Shown piece after piece: positions 7,712 through 16,022 of a stretch of 61,430 nt of DNA. The notes under the pieces are model-generated. The model did not search any database. It was given only the letters and a program-made list of their open reading frames with translations, and was not told the DNA's origin. Position 1 is the stretch's first letter. Each line of letters begins with the position of its first letter. The stretch covers positions 1-61,430 of the forward strand of contig JAISQW010000002.1 of the NCBI GenBank assembly GCA_031273925.1, written 5' to 3'. A program made the translations under genes and the position numbers. The DNA comes from Endomicrobium sp. Its GTDB lineage: Bacteria; Elusimicrobiota; Endomicrobiia; Endomicrobiales; Endomicrobiaceae.

Positions 7712-8974
7712 ATGTTAAAAATATATTTGATTATTTATAATCTTGTTATTATAATTTTCTCTCCTATAATTGTATTTTTCATTATTTTTTTTGCAAGCGG
7801 CAAAAAAAAAGAATTTTTGTATAAATTTTTAGAGCGATTCGGTATTTATAATTTAAAATACAAAAATTCATCAAAAAAGACATTATGGATACATTGTGCA
7901 TCAATTGGCGAAGTTCGTGCAGTTGAATCAATTTTAGATAGTTTTAATGATTATTACATTATTTTAACATTAGTTACAAAAAGTGCTAGAGAATATGCAG
8001 AAAAAAAATTACATAAAGCAAATTTTATTGCTTTTCTACCTATAGATTTTTATCCAATTATGCGTAAAGCTTTTAATACCTTTAATCCTATAATGCTTAT
8101 ACTAGTTGAAACTGAATTTTGGCCATCGATGCTTTATATTGCATCTCATAAAAATATAAAAATTATTACAATTAATGGAAGAATATCTAAAAAATCGTTC
8201 AAAATTTACAAAAAATTAAGTTTTTTTTGGATAAGATTTATTAGATTGATTAATGTAATTATTGCAAAAAGTGAAGATGATGCTAATAGATTTAGATTCT
8301 TAACCAATAAAAATAATGAAATAGTTATCTCTGGTAATATAAAGTACAATAAAAATATTACTTTAAATATAAAACGATGCGATTATTCATTAAGAAAAAA
8401 TGATTTTGTTTTCGTGGCTGGAAGTACAAGAAAAGGTGAAGATGAAATTATAATAGATATATATAATGAAATGTCTAAAAAATTTGATTTTATTAAATTT
8501 TTTCTTGCTCCGAGACATTTGTCAAGAATAAGTATTATAAGTAAAGTACTTAAACGTAAAAAAATTAAATTTTCTTTTTTTTCATCAAAAATTTTTGATA
8601 ACAATTTTATTTTGGTTGATATTTTTGGAGAATTACAAAATATATATTTTGTTTCAGACGTATGTTATATTGGAGGTTCTATGGTTGAAAAAGGAGGACA
8701 AAATCCTATAGAGCCTGCAGCATATGGAAAACCTGTTTTATTTGGTAAAAATATGTACAATTTTAAAGTAGAAGCTGAAAATCTTATAAAAAATGGTGGT
8801 GGATTAATTGTTAAAAATTCAAGAGATTTATTTTGTAAAATAAGTGAATTTATATTAAATAAAAGATTAGTATTAGATATTGGACAAAATGCTTTAAAAA
8901 CAGTGAAATCTCAAAAAGATTTTGTTGATTTTACGATAAAAAAGATAAAGGAAAATTTAAAAAATGTACAATAA
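7712..8974 (+). CDS. waaA: 3-deoxy-D-manno-octulosonic acid (Kdo) transferase
   Basis: A 420-residue GT30 glycosyltransferase that adds Kdo from CMP-Kdo to the lipid A precursor at the inner membrane. It has an N-terminal membrane anchor (residues 3-29), the acceptor-side motif HCASIGEVRAVES with the catalytic glutamate E67, VETEFWPSM, the GSTRKGEDE nucleotide-site region, APRHLSR and the C-terminal PIEPAAYGKPVLFG motif. The 3' end overlaps the next gene by 11 bp, so the two are translationally coupled. Whether it transfers one or two Kdo residues cannot be told from sequence. Confidence 0.95.
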   Translation: MLKIYLIIYNLVIIIFSPIIVFFIIFFASGKKKEFLYKFLERFGIYNLKYKNSSKKTLWIHCASIGEVRAVESILDSFNDYYIILTLVTKSAREYAEKKLHKANFIAFLPIDFYPIMRKAFNTFNPIMLILVETEFWPSMLYIASHKNIKIITINGRISKKSFKIYKKLSFFWIRFIRLINVIIAKSEDDANRFRFLTNKNNEIVISGNIKYNKNITLNIKRCDYSLRKNDFVFVAGSTRKGEDEIIIDIYNEMSKKFDFIKFFLAPRHLSRISIISKVLKRKKIKFSFFSSKIFDNNFILVDIFGELQNIYFVSDVCYIGGSMVEKGGQNPIEPAAYGKPVLFGKNMYNFKVEAENLIKNGGGLIVKNSRDLFCKISEFILNKRLVLDIGQNALKTVKSQKDFVDFTIKKIKENLKNVQ

Positions 8975-10637
8975 TAAATATTTTACTATGATAATTAGTT
9001 TGATATGCTATATTATAAATAAAACTCTAAGAACTGTATCATTGAATGATACAATTCGTTATACAAAACCATCAATTTATTCCTTTTGGCATGGAAATTT
9101 GTTACCTATGATGATGTTTAATCAAAATAATAATATAGTTGTTATGGTTAGTTTATCCGATGATGGTGAGATTTTGTCAAAGGTGTTAGAAGATTTTGGA
9201 TACTTAATCGTTAGAGGTTCATCAAATAAAAGTGGTAGTAAAGCTTTAATAAAATTTATGGAGTATGCTCGTAATGGATATAATCTTGCAATTGCTGCAG
9301 ATGGTCCTAGAGGACCTTATCATAAACTAAAAGTTGGTGTTATTTATGTTGCTAAGAAAACAAAAATACCATTGATTCCTATAAGTTGTTCTTCAAGTAA
9401 AAAAATTACACTTACTAAAACATGGGATAATACTGTAATTCCATTACCTTTTTCAAAACTAGTACAGATTTATGGTAAGCCTATATACATAAACAATCAT
9501 GACAATATTGAAGAAAAAATAGATATTGTGGAGAAACAGTTAAATCAATTATTTGAATTTACAAATAAATATTATTGGAGTAAGGACTTATTAAAATATT
9601 TAGAATATCATCCTTCACCCAAAATTTTAATAATTCAGCCAGGAAGAATAGGCGATATAATATTTTCATTGCCTATCCTTTCTAAAATCAAAAAAAAATA
9701 TTCCAACGCAAGTTTGAGTTGGCTTGTAGATAGTCAATATTTTGAAATTTTAGAAGGTAATATATGGTTAGATAACATTTTTTTATGGGATAGAAAACAA
9801 ATTTCTTATAGACATTACAAAAATTTATATAGACAGTTAAGAAATAATAAATTTGATTTAAGTATAGATCTACAGTGTCTTGCTAAATCAGCATTGTTTG
9901 TTAAGCTTGCGGGCTCAAAATTTAAAATAGCGTCTTCCGCAGTAAACGGTATGAAAGAATTTTCATGGTTATTTTCAAAAGAAATCAAAGCTCCTAAAAC
10001 ATATCATTGTATCAACTGTAATTTAAAAGTTGCAAAATATTTAGGATGCGAAGATAAAATTGATTTTGCAAATTCAATAATGATATCAGAAACTAGTTTT
10101 AAAAGTATGGAAAGTAAACTTTTACAAAAGAAAATCAATTTTCAAAAGATAATAGGTATTCATGCAGGTGCTACTTGGGCATCAAAAAGATGGAGTATTT
10201 ATAAATTTGCAATTTTAGCAAAAAAATTAAAAGTAGAATTAAATGCAGATGTTGTATTTATTGGTATCAAAAGTGACAATATTAATAAAGAAGTAATAAA
10301 GAATGTTGGAGTTGATATGATTGACAAATTTTCTTTAAAGGAACTGTGTGCTTTTTTAAAAATATGTAAAGTTTTTATTGGTAATGAATCTGGGCCTATA
10401 CATATTGCAACAGCTTTTAATACACATGCAGTAGCCATACTTGGACCCACAAATTCAAATCGTACAGGTCCATACAAAGGAAACACTAAAGTTCTACAGC
10501 ACCATATTGATTGTCAACCTTGTAGAAATAAAAACTGTAAAAAATTAACATGCATGGAAAATATTAGTGTTGCAGAGGTTTTTGAGGAAGTTAAATTAAA
10601 GTTTACTAATTTTGAAAATAGGATACAAGGAGAATAA
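8964..10637 (+). CDS. Fusion: DUF374 lysophospholipid-acyltransferase-like domain + GT9 heptosyltransferase
   Basis: A 557-residue protein with two recognisable parts in one uninterrupted frame. Residues about 15-205 match DUF374 (FWHGNLLPM, SLSDDGEI, DFGYLIVRGSSNKSG, AADGPRGP), a family related to lipid acyltransferases and often found next to waaA. Residues about 219-552 match family 9 glycosyltransferases of the WaaC/WaaF heptosyltransferase type (QPGRIGDIIFSLPIL, HAGATWASKRWS, GNESGPIHIATA, GPTNSNRTGPY, and a Cys-rich tail with CQPC). The context (waaA upstream) points to lipid A core assembly. I infer that the acyl and sugar transfer steps are physically coupled. The sugar donor and acyl donor are unknown. 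pfp follows after 6 bp. Confidence 0.85.
   Translation: MYNNKYFTMIISLICYIINKTLRTVSLNDTIRYTKPSIYSFWHGNLLPMMMFNQNNNIVVMVSLSDDGEILSKVLEDFGYLIVRGSSNKSGSKALIKFMEYARNGYNLAIAADGPRGPYHKLKVGVIYVAKKTKIPLIPISCSSSKKITLTKTWDNTVIPLPFSKLVQIYGKPIYINNHDNIEEKIDIVEKQLNQLFEFTNKYYWSKDLLKYLEYHPSPKILIIQPGRIGDIIFSLPILSKIKKKYSNASLSWLVDSQYFEILEGNIWLDNIFLWDRKQISYRHYKNLYRQLRNNKFDLSIDLQCLAKSALFVKLAGSKFKIASSAVNGMKEFSWLFSKEIKAPKTYHCINCNLKVAKYLGCEDKIDFANSIMISETSFKSMESKLLQKKINFQKIIGIHAGATWASKRWSIYKFAILAKKLKVELNADVVFIGIKSDNINKEVIKNVGVDMIDKFSLKELCAFLKICKVFIGNESGPIHIATAFNTHAVAILGPTNSNRTGPYKGNTKVLQHHIDCQPCRNKNCKKLTCMENISVAEVFEEVKLKFTNFENRIQGE
9035..9053. repeat. Perfect inverted repeat in the DUF374-GT9 gene
   Basis: TGTATCATT (9035-9043), one G, and AATGATACA (9045-9053). 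The repeat is within coding sequence about 70 bp from the start codon, so a hairpin could affect early translation. Confidence 0.85.
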
Positions 10638-10643
10638 AAAATA

Positions 10644-12332
10644 ATGAGTCAAAAATCATTAGGTAATACTTCAGAACTTCAAATTGAAAGATTAAAATTT
10701 AAGCCAATACTTCCAAATACATTAAAGAATAATTTTTTTAACATAAAAATTATTAAGGAAAAAATAACACATTCAGCATCATTGTATCATGAAGATCAAA
10801 TAAAAAACATTTTCAAAAACATTTATGGATTACCTATAATATCCTTCAAAAAGTGTCAAAATGTTGTAATAAAAAAAAACATTAATAAAAAAATAAATGT
10901 TGCGGTAGTTTTTTCTGGTGGTGCAGCACCAGGTGGACATAATGTTATTGCTGGTCTTTTTGATGGATTAAAAAAGCTTAATAATAAAAATACTTTAATT
11001 GGTTATCTTTATGGGCCAATTGGTATATTAAAGAACAAATATAAGAAATTGCAAAGGTCAGTTATTGAAAAATATAGAAATACTGGTGGTTTTGATTGTA
11101 TAGGTTCAGGGAGAACAAAAATAGAAACATACGAAGATCTTTATACAATAGAGAAAAACCTTAAAATGTCTAAAATTGATGCTTTAGTAATGATAGGTGG
11201 AGATGATACAAATACAAACGCTGCAATATTATCAGAATATTTAAAACAGAAAAAAATAAATAAATGTATTATAGGTATCCCAAAAACTATTGATGGTGAT
11301 TTAAAAAATAAGTATATTGAAACTTCATTTGGTTTTGATACAGCAACAAAAATATATTCTAATATTGTAGGAAATATTTGTAGAGATGTTAATTCATCAC
11401 ATAAATACTGGCATTTTATACGTCTTATGGGTAGGAGTGCTTCTCATATTACTTTAGAAGTTGCTTTAAAAACGCATCCTAATATTCTTATAATTGGTGA
11501 AGAAATATTTAAAAAAAATATGACACTTAATAAAATTGTTGAGAATATAGTTTTAATCATATTAAAACGTCAGAATCAAGGAAAAAATTTTGGTGTTGTT
11601 CTGTTATCTGAAGGTATTGTGGAATTTATTCCAGAATTAAAAGAACTTATTTTTGGTATAAATGATATCCTTATAAAAAAAGCAAAAATTTTAGATAAAA
11701 TTTTATTATTACAAGACAAAAAAAGAATTATACTAGATAATCTTCCAAAAAAACTAGCTTTTTTAATGACAACATTACCACAAGAAATAGCCCTACAATT
11801 GATATTGGACAGAGATCCTCATGGTAATGTTATAATGTCTGCGATTGAAGTGGAAAAACTTTTAATTCAAATGGTACAAGAAAAAATATCAAAACTAGCT
11901 AACAAAAAAAACAAACATAAATTTTTACCTATTGCACATTTTTTTGGATATGAAGGTCGTTGTGGAATGCCGTCAAATTTTGATGCAAATTATGCTTATG
12001 CTTTAGGTTATAATGCTGTTTTGCTTATCATTCATAATTTAACTGGTTATATGTCTTGTATAAAAAATCTTACAAAACCAGCAAATAAATGGAAATGTTT
12101 CGGTATACCAATTACAATGATGATGAACATAGAAAAAAGAAATGGCAATAAAAAACCTGTTATACAAAAAACATTAGTTGATTTAAATGGTAGACCATTC
12201 AAAAAAATGATAAGTGAAAGAAATAAGTGGGCATTTAGTGAAAACTATATTTCACCTGGACCAATACAGTATTTTGGAACCGCAAAAATAACTGATGAAA
12301 TAACAAAAACATTACAATATGAACAATCTTAA
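10644..12332 (+). CDS. pfp: Diphosphate--fructose-6-phosphate 1-phosphotransferase (PPi-PFK, long form)
   Basis: A 562-residue phosphofructokinase of the long, plant-beta-like PPi-dependent clade. It phosphorylates fructose 6-phosphate with pyrophosphate instead of ATP, reversibly. Markers are VVFSGGAAPGGHN (88-100), MIGGDDTN (183-190), where the second Asp in GGDD and the lysine in PKTIDGD (213-219) are diagnostic for pyrophosphate use, MGRSASHITLE, and HFFGYEGRCGMPSNFD. It follows the envelope genes with a 6 bp gap and is probably in that transcript. Together with hexose-phosphate uptake it would let glycolysis run with less ATP. Confidence 0.95.
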   Translation: MSQKSLGNTSELQIERLKFKPILPNTLKNNFFNIKIIKEKITHSASLYHEDQIKNIFKNIYGLPIISFKKCQNVVIKKNINKKINVAVVFSGGAAPGGHNVIAGLFDGLKKLNNKNTLIGYLYGPIGILKNKYKKLQRSVIEKYRNTGGFDCIGSGRTKIETYEDLYTIEKNLKMSKIDALVMIGGDDTNTNAAILSEYLKQKKINKCIIGIPKTIDGDLKNKYIETSFGFDTATKIYSNIVGNICRDVNSSHKYWHFIRLMGRSASHITLEVALKTHPNILIIGEEIFKKNMTLNKIVENIVLIILKRQNQGKNFGVVLLSEGIVEFIPELKELIFGINDILIKKAKILDKILLLQDKKRIILDNLPKKLAFLMTTLPQEIALQLILDRDPHGNVIMSAIEVEKLLIQMVQEKISKLANKKNKHKFLPIAHFFGYEGRCGMPSNFDANYAYALGYNAVLLIIHNLTGYMSCIKNLTKPANKWKCFGIPITMMMNIEKRNGNKKPVIQKTLVDLNGRPFKKMISERNKWAFSENYISPGPIQYFGTAKITDEITKTLQYEQS

Positions 12333-12407
12333 AAAATTTTGTGTTATAATTTTTGCAATCATCGTACTGAAAAAAACTTTTAGAAAACTAAAGATATAAA
12401 ACATATA

Positions 12408-12479
12408 TGGAGCTAAGGGGGCTCGAACCCCTAGCCTTTTGCATGCCATGCAAATACTCTACCATTGAGCTATAGCCCC
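12408..12479 (-). tRNA. tRNA-Ala, anticodon GGC
   Basis: A 72-nt cloverleaf read on the reverse strand: 7-bp acceptor stem GGGGCTA/TAGCTCC, D arm GCTC/GAGT, anticodon stem TTTGC/GCAAA with loop ATGGCAT (anticodon GGC), T arm AGGGG-TTCGAGC-CCCCT. The G3-U70 wobble pair in the acceptor stem is the alanine identity element. The discriminator is A73. CCA is not encoded. Confidence 0.95.
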
Positions 12480-12706
12480 TTGCAGAATAAATACTATTAA
12501 AAATTAGAAAATATAGCAAATAAAATACATGATTTTTAATAGCAATTAATAAAAATATTCGATCCCCATCAGTAAGCATTTATTTTATTTAATATTATTG
12601 ACATATTTTATAATATATACTAGCATTCTATCTATATATCTTTGTATATGAAATTATGAGTAAATTATAAAATTCCTTTTGTTCAAAAAAAGAAGGCTAA
12701 TAATCG

Positions 12707-13270
12707 ATGTCTTTAAAAGTTCTTGCAGGTATAGTTAAGGGTAGGAAACTAAAAACACCATCATATAATACTTTATCCATACGGCCAATTCTTGGTAGAA
12801 TAAAAAAATCGATTTTTGATATAATACAAGCTAAACTTAAAAATTCAATATTTATTGATTTATTTGCAGGGGTTGGTACTGTTGGTATTGAAGCTCTTTC
12901 TCGTGGAGCAAAGAGAGTAACGTTTGTGGATATAAATGATGTTTCTTTATCTATCATTAGACATAATATAGATGTGTTAGGATTTAATAATGTGAGAATT
13001 GTTAAATGCAATATAATGAAAAATTTGCAGATGTTTTTATATGAGAAATATGATATAATTTTCATGGGTCCGCCATATAACAGTAAAAAATATGATATAG
13101 AGATGTGCCATGTTTTAAGAGATATAGTACGGTATAATATTTTAAAAGATGATTCGATTTTAATAGTTCAAAAACATATAAAGGAACATGTTGGTGATGT
13201 ATATGGGCTTGAATGTTTTAGAATTAAAAAATATGGTGACACCATTATTTCTTTTTATAAAAAAAATTAA
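12707..13270 (+). CDS. rsmD: 16S rRNA (guanine966-N2)-methyltransferase family protein, altered catalytic motif
   Basis: A 187-residue Rossmann-fold SAM methyltransferase. RIKKSIFDII, the SAM-binding DLFAGVGTVGIEALSRGA (51-68) and VDIN (74-77) are typical of RsmD, which methylates G966 of 16S rRNA in the 30S subunit. Motif IV should be DPPF or DPPY, whose Asp acts on the guanine amino group. Here it is GPPY (G121, codon GGT), a one-base change from GAT. The rest of the frame is intact, so the protein may be inactive, altered, or compensated. It heads a tight cluster with the nuclease and arginine genes. Confidence 0.88.
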   Translation: MSLKVLAGIVKGRKLKTPSYNTLSIRPILGRIKKSIFDIIQAKLKNSIFIDLFAGVGTVGIEALSRGAKRVTFVDINDVSLSIIRHNIDVLGFNNVRIVKCNIMKNLQMFLYEKYDIIFMGPPYNSKKYDIEMCHVLRDIVRYNILKDDSILIVQKHIKEHVGDVYGLECFRIKKYGDTIISFYKKN

Positions 13271-13298
13271 CATAAATAGAATTAGATGGTAACAATAA

Positions 13299-14030
13299 AT
13301 GAAATATAGTTTTAAAATAAGTTATTCAAGAATAAATACATATCTGTTTTGTCCATATAAGTATAAATTTGTATATTTAGATAATATCAGAACGCCAGCT
13401 AATCCAGATGTCACTTTTGGACATATAATTCATAAATCATTGGAGAAATTTCATTATAACAATAAATATTCGCGTAATATTCTTTTTACATGTTATAATA
13501 ATTCTTGGAGGAACGATGGATTTATCAGTTCGCAGCAAATATTTGAATATTATAAACGTGGTGAACGATTACTCGAAAATTATTATAAAACTTTTTGTAA
13601 ATCAAAAACAGAAATTTTATATGTTGAAAAGGCATTTAATACAAATATAAGAGAATATAAATTTATTGGTATTATTGATAGAATTGATAAACATATTGAC
13701 GGTGCATATGAGATTATAGATTATAAAACTCATCTAAAAATATGGAATCAAGAAAAAATAGATAAAGATTTACAATTAAGTCTTTATGCTTATGCTTATA
13801 AAAATATTTTTGGTTTTTATCCAGATAAAATATCTATTTATTTTTTATCATGGGATGAAAAAATTTATACAAAGAGATCTGAAAAAATGATATTAGATGC
13901 AATGAATGTTGCCATAGAAGCAGCAAAAAATATAATATCTGAAAATTTTAAACCTGATACTTCAAAATGTACAATATGCGACTTCAAATTTATATGTCAA
14001 TATTCTGAATATAGAACAAATAAAAAATAA
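13299..14030 (+). CDS. PD-(D/E)XK superfamily nuclease with probable Fe-S cluster (RecB/Cas4-like)
   Basis: A 243-residue stand-alone nuclease domain. YSRINTYLFCPYKYKF at the N-terminus supplies one cysteine (C18) and the C-terminus has C-X2-C-X5-C (CTICDFKFIC). This is the four-cysteine pattern that holds a [4Fe-4S] cluster in AddB, Cas4 and relatives. The catalytic core is visible as GHIIHKSLE, GIIDRID, EIIDYKT (D-X-K) and the QLSLYAYA helix. It probably cuts or trims DNA ends in recombination or repair. No cas1/cas2 or CRISPR array is nearby, so I do not call it Cas4. It lies 28 bp after rsmD and 26 bp before argB. Confidence 0.8.
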   Translation: MKYSFKISYSRINTYLFCPYKYKFVYLDNIRTPANPDVTFGHIIHKSLEKFHYNNKYSRNILFTCYNNSWRNDGFISSQQIFEYYKRGERLLENYYKTFCKSKTEILYVEKAFNTNIREYKFIGIIDRIDKHIDGAYEIIDYKTHLKIWNQEKIDKDLQLSLYAYAYKNIFGFYPDKISIYFLSWDEKIYTKRSEKMILDAMNVAIEAAKNIISENFKPDTSKCTICDFKFICQYSEYRTNKK

Positions 14031-14056
14031 ATATATAGGTTATTATAAAACAAAAC

Positions 14057-14803
14057 ATGACACCATTAACTGTAATAAAGTTCGGTGGTAGTTTAGTAAA
14101 AGATTTACAAATTCATAGTAAATTGATTAGTGAAATTTCAAAAATTTCACATAAACAGAAAGTTATTTTAGTACATGGTGGTGGATATGAAATCAATATG
14201 TTACTTAAAAAATTTTCTATAACATCAAAATTTGTTGATGGATTGAGATTTACGGATTTAGCTACATTAAGTATTGTAGAAATGGCATTAAGTGGTAAAG
14301 TAAATAGAGCTTTAACAACAGAATTTATAAAAAATGGAGCTAATGCTGTTGGTATATCAGGTAAAGATGGTAAAAGTGTGATATGTAAGCAGATTAAACA
14401 TCTTGGATATGTTGGTAAACCTATCAAAATGAATAAAAAACTTATAGGAATGTTAATAAGGATGAGATTTATGCCTGTCATAGCTTCAATTGCTTCAGAT
14501 GTTAATGGCAATGTTTTGAATGTTAATGCCGATGTATTAGCATCTTATATAGCAATAATTTTCAAAGCATACAGACTTATATTCCTAACGAATGTTCCTG
14601 GTATACTTGATAAAAATGGAAACATAATTAAAGAAATTAATATTGAAAATATAGATGATATGATAAATTGTGGTACAATAACTGGTGGAATGCTTCCTAA
14701 AATTAAAAGTTCTATGGAATCTGTTAAAAATGGTGTGAGTGAAGTATGGATAACGTGTGGAACAACTGGTATAATGGAAATAAGAGGATCATTAATAAAA
14801 TGA
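14057..14803 (+). CDS. argB: Acetylglutamate kinase
   Basis: A 248-residue amino-acid kinase for the second step of arginine synthesis (N-acetylglutamate to its 5-phosphate). Visible motifs are KFGGSLVKD at the N-terminus, LVHGGGYEIN, the substrate loop DGLRFTD, GISGKDG, NVNADVLA and TGGMLPKIKS. It lacks an N-terminal extension of the type seen in arginine-inhibited forms, so feedback control is uncertain. Its stop codon overlaps the argD start (ATGA), so the two are translationally coupled. Confidence 0.95.
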   Translation: MTPLTVIKFGGSLVKDLQIHSKLISEISKISHKQKVILVHGGGYEINMLLKKFSITSKFVDGLRFTDLATLSIVEMALSGKVNRALTTEFIKNGANAVGISGKDGKSVICKQIKHLGYVGKPIKMNKKLIGMLIRMRFMPVIASIASDVNGNVLNVNADVLASYIAIIFKAYRLIFLTNVPGILDKNGNIIKEINIENIDDMINCGTITGGMLPKIKSSMESVKNGVSEVWITCGTTGIMEIRGSLIK

Positions 14804-15996
14804 ATATTAAACAAATCGAAAATCGATATTATATGCATACATACAATCGGAATAATTTAGTTGTAAAAAAAGCTAAAGATCAATTTATTTGGGATATTTA
14901 TAAAAACAGATATTTAGATTTTTTTTCTGGGATAGGAGTATGTGGTGTAGGTCATTCTAATAAAAATGTTATAAAAGCTATAAAAACACAATTAAAAAAA
15001 TTTATTCATATTTCAAATTTGTATTATGCGCCTATACAAATTAAATTAGCAAAATTACTTACTAGAAAAATATTTTCAAACGCAAAAATTTTTTTTTCGA
15101 ATTCTGGTGCTGAAGCAAATGAATGTGCAATAAAACTTACAAGAAAATGGGGAGCATTGAATCCATCAAAAAATGGTAACAGATATGAAATTATATGTTT
15201 CAATAATTCATTTCATGGTAGAACAATGTCCACACTTTCTGCAACAGGACAAAATAAATTTCATAATTATTTTAAACCTTTACAAGATAAGTTTGTTTTT
15301 GCAGAAATTAATAAAATTAATTCTGTAATAAAACTTATAAATGAAAAAACAGTTGCTATTATGATAGAACCTATACAAGGTGAAGGTGGTATTATTGTTT
15401 CTGAAAAGTCGTTTTTGAAAGAATTAAGAAAAATTTGCAATAATGAAAATCTTATTTTAATTTTTGATGAAGTGCAATGTGGAATTGGACGTACTGGAAA
15501 ATTTTATGCTTTTGAAAATTATGATATTATTCCAGATATTGTTACTGTGGCAAAATCATTAGCTAATGGTTTGCCTTTAGGAGCAACTATTGCAAGTGAA
15601 AGGTGTGCTGAAACATTTGTGTATGGTGACCATGGGTCTACTTTTGGAGGTAATCCTATTTCATGTGCATCTGCAGTTGCTGTATTAAAAATTATGAACA
15701 CAAAGTTTTTGAATAATTCTTTGAAAATTGCCAAATATTTTCGTAAAAAATTAGAGGATTTAAAAAATAAACATTCAATCATAAAAGAAATTAGAGGAGT
15801 TGGTTTAATGTTAGGTATTGATCTTGACATCAATAATGGTCAAAAAATTGTTGAACTTTGTATGAATAATGGTTTAATCATTAATTGTACACATGAAACT
15901 GTAATACGATTTTTACCACCACTTATAATTACAAAAGAAGATGTAAACTATGCTGTAAAAATTTTAGATAAAGTTTTAGCTGATGTTACTTTTTAA
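14800..15996 (+). CDS. argD: Acetylornithine aminotransferase
   Basis: A 398-residue class III PLP aminotransferase that converts N-acetylglutamate 5-semialdehyde to N-acetylornithine. FFSGIGVCGVGHSN, SNSGAEANECAIKL, SFHGRTMSTLSATG, the PLP aspartate region LIFDEVQCGIGRTG and the PLP lysine in VAKSLANGLPLG are in family order. I start at ATG 14800, which overlaps the argB stop. A frame start further upstream would lie inside argB. The position between argB and argG supports ArgD over other class III transaminases, though dual use in lysine synthesis is possible. Confidence 0.93.
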   Translation: MNIKQIENRYYMHTYNRNNLVVKKAKDQFIWDIYKNRYLDFFSGIGVCGVGHSNKNVIKAIKTQLKKFIHISNLYYAPIQIKLAKLLTRKIFSNAKIFFSNSGAEANECAIKLTRKWGALNPSKNGNRYEIICFNNSFHGRTMSTLSATGQNKFHNYFKPLQDKFVFAEINKINSVIKLINEKTVAIMIEPIQGEGGIIVSEKSFLKELRKICNNENLILIFDEVQCGIGRTGKFYAFENYDIIPDIVTVAKSLANGLPLGATIASERCAETFVYGDHGSTFGGNPISCASAVAVLKIMNTKFLNNSLKIAKYFRKKLEDLKNKHSIIKEIRGVGLMLGIDLDINNGQKIVELCMNNGLIINCTHETVIRFLPPLIITKEDVNYAVKILDKVLADVTF

Positions 15997-16022
15997 TATT
16001 AAAAATACTGGAGAAATTTAAA

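Noticed and set aside
13299-14030. Cas4 of a CRISPR system
   Set aside because: The protein has Cas4-like motifs, but there is no repeat-spacer array or cas gene within the window, and neighbours are rsmD and argB.
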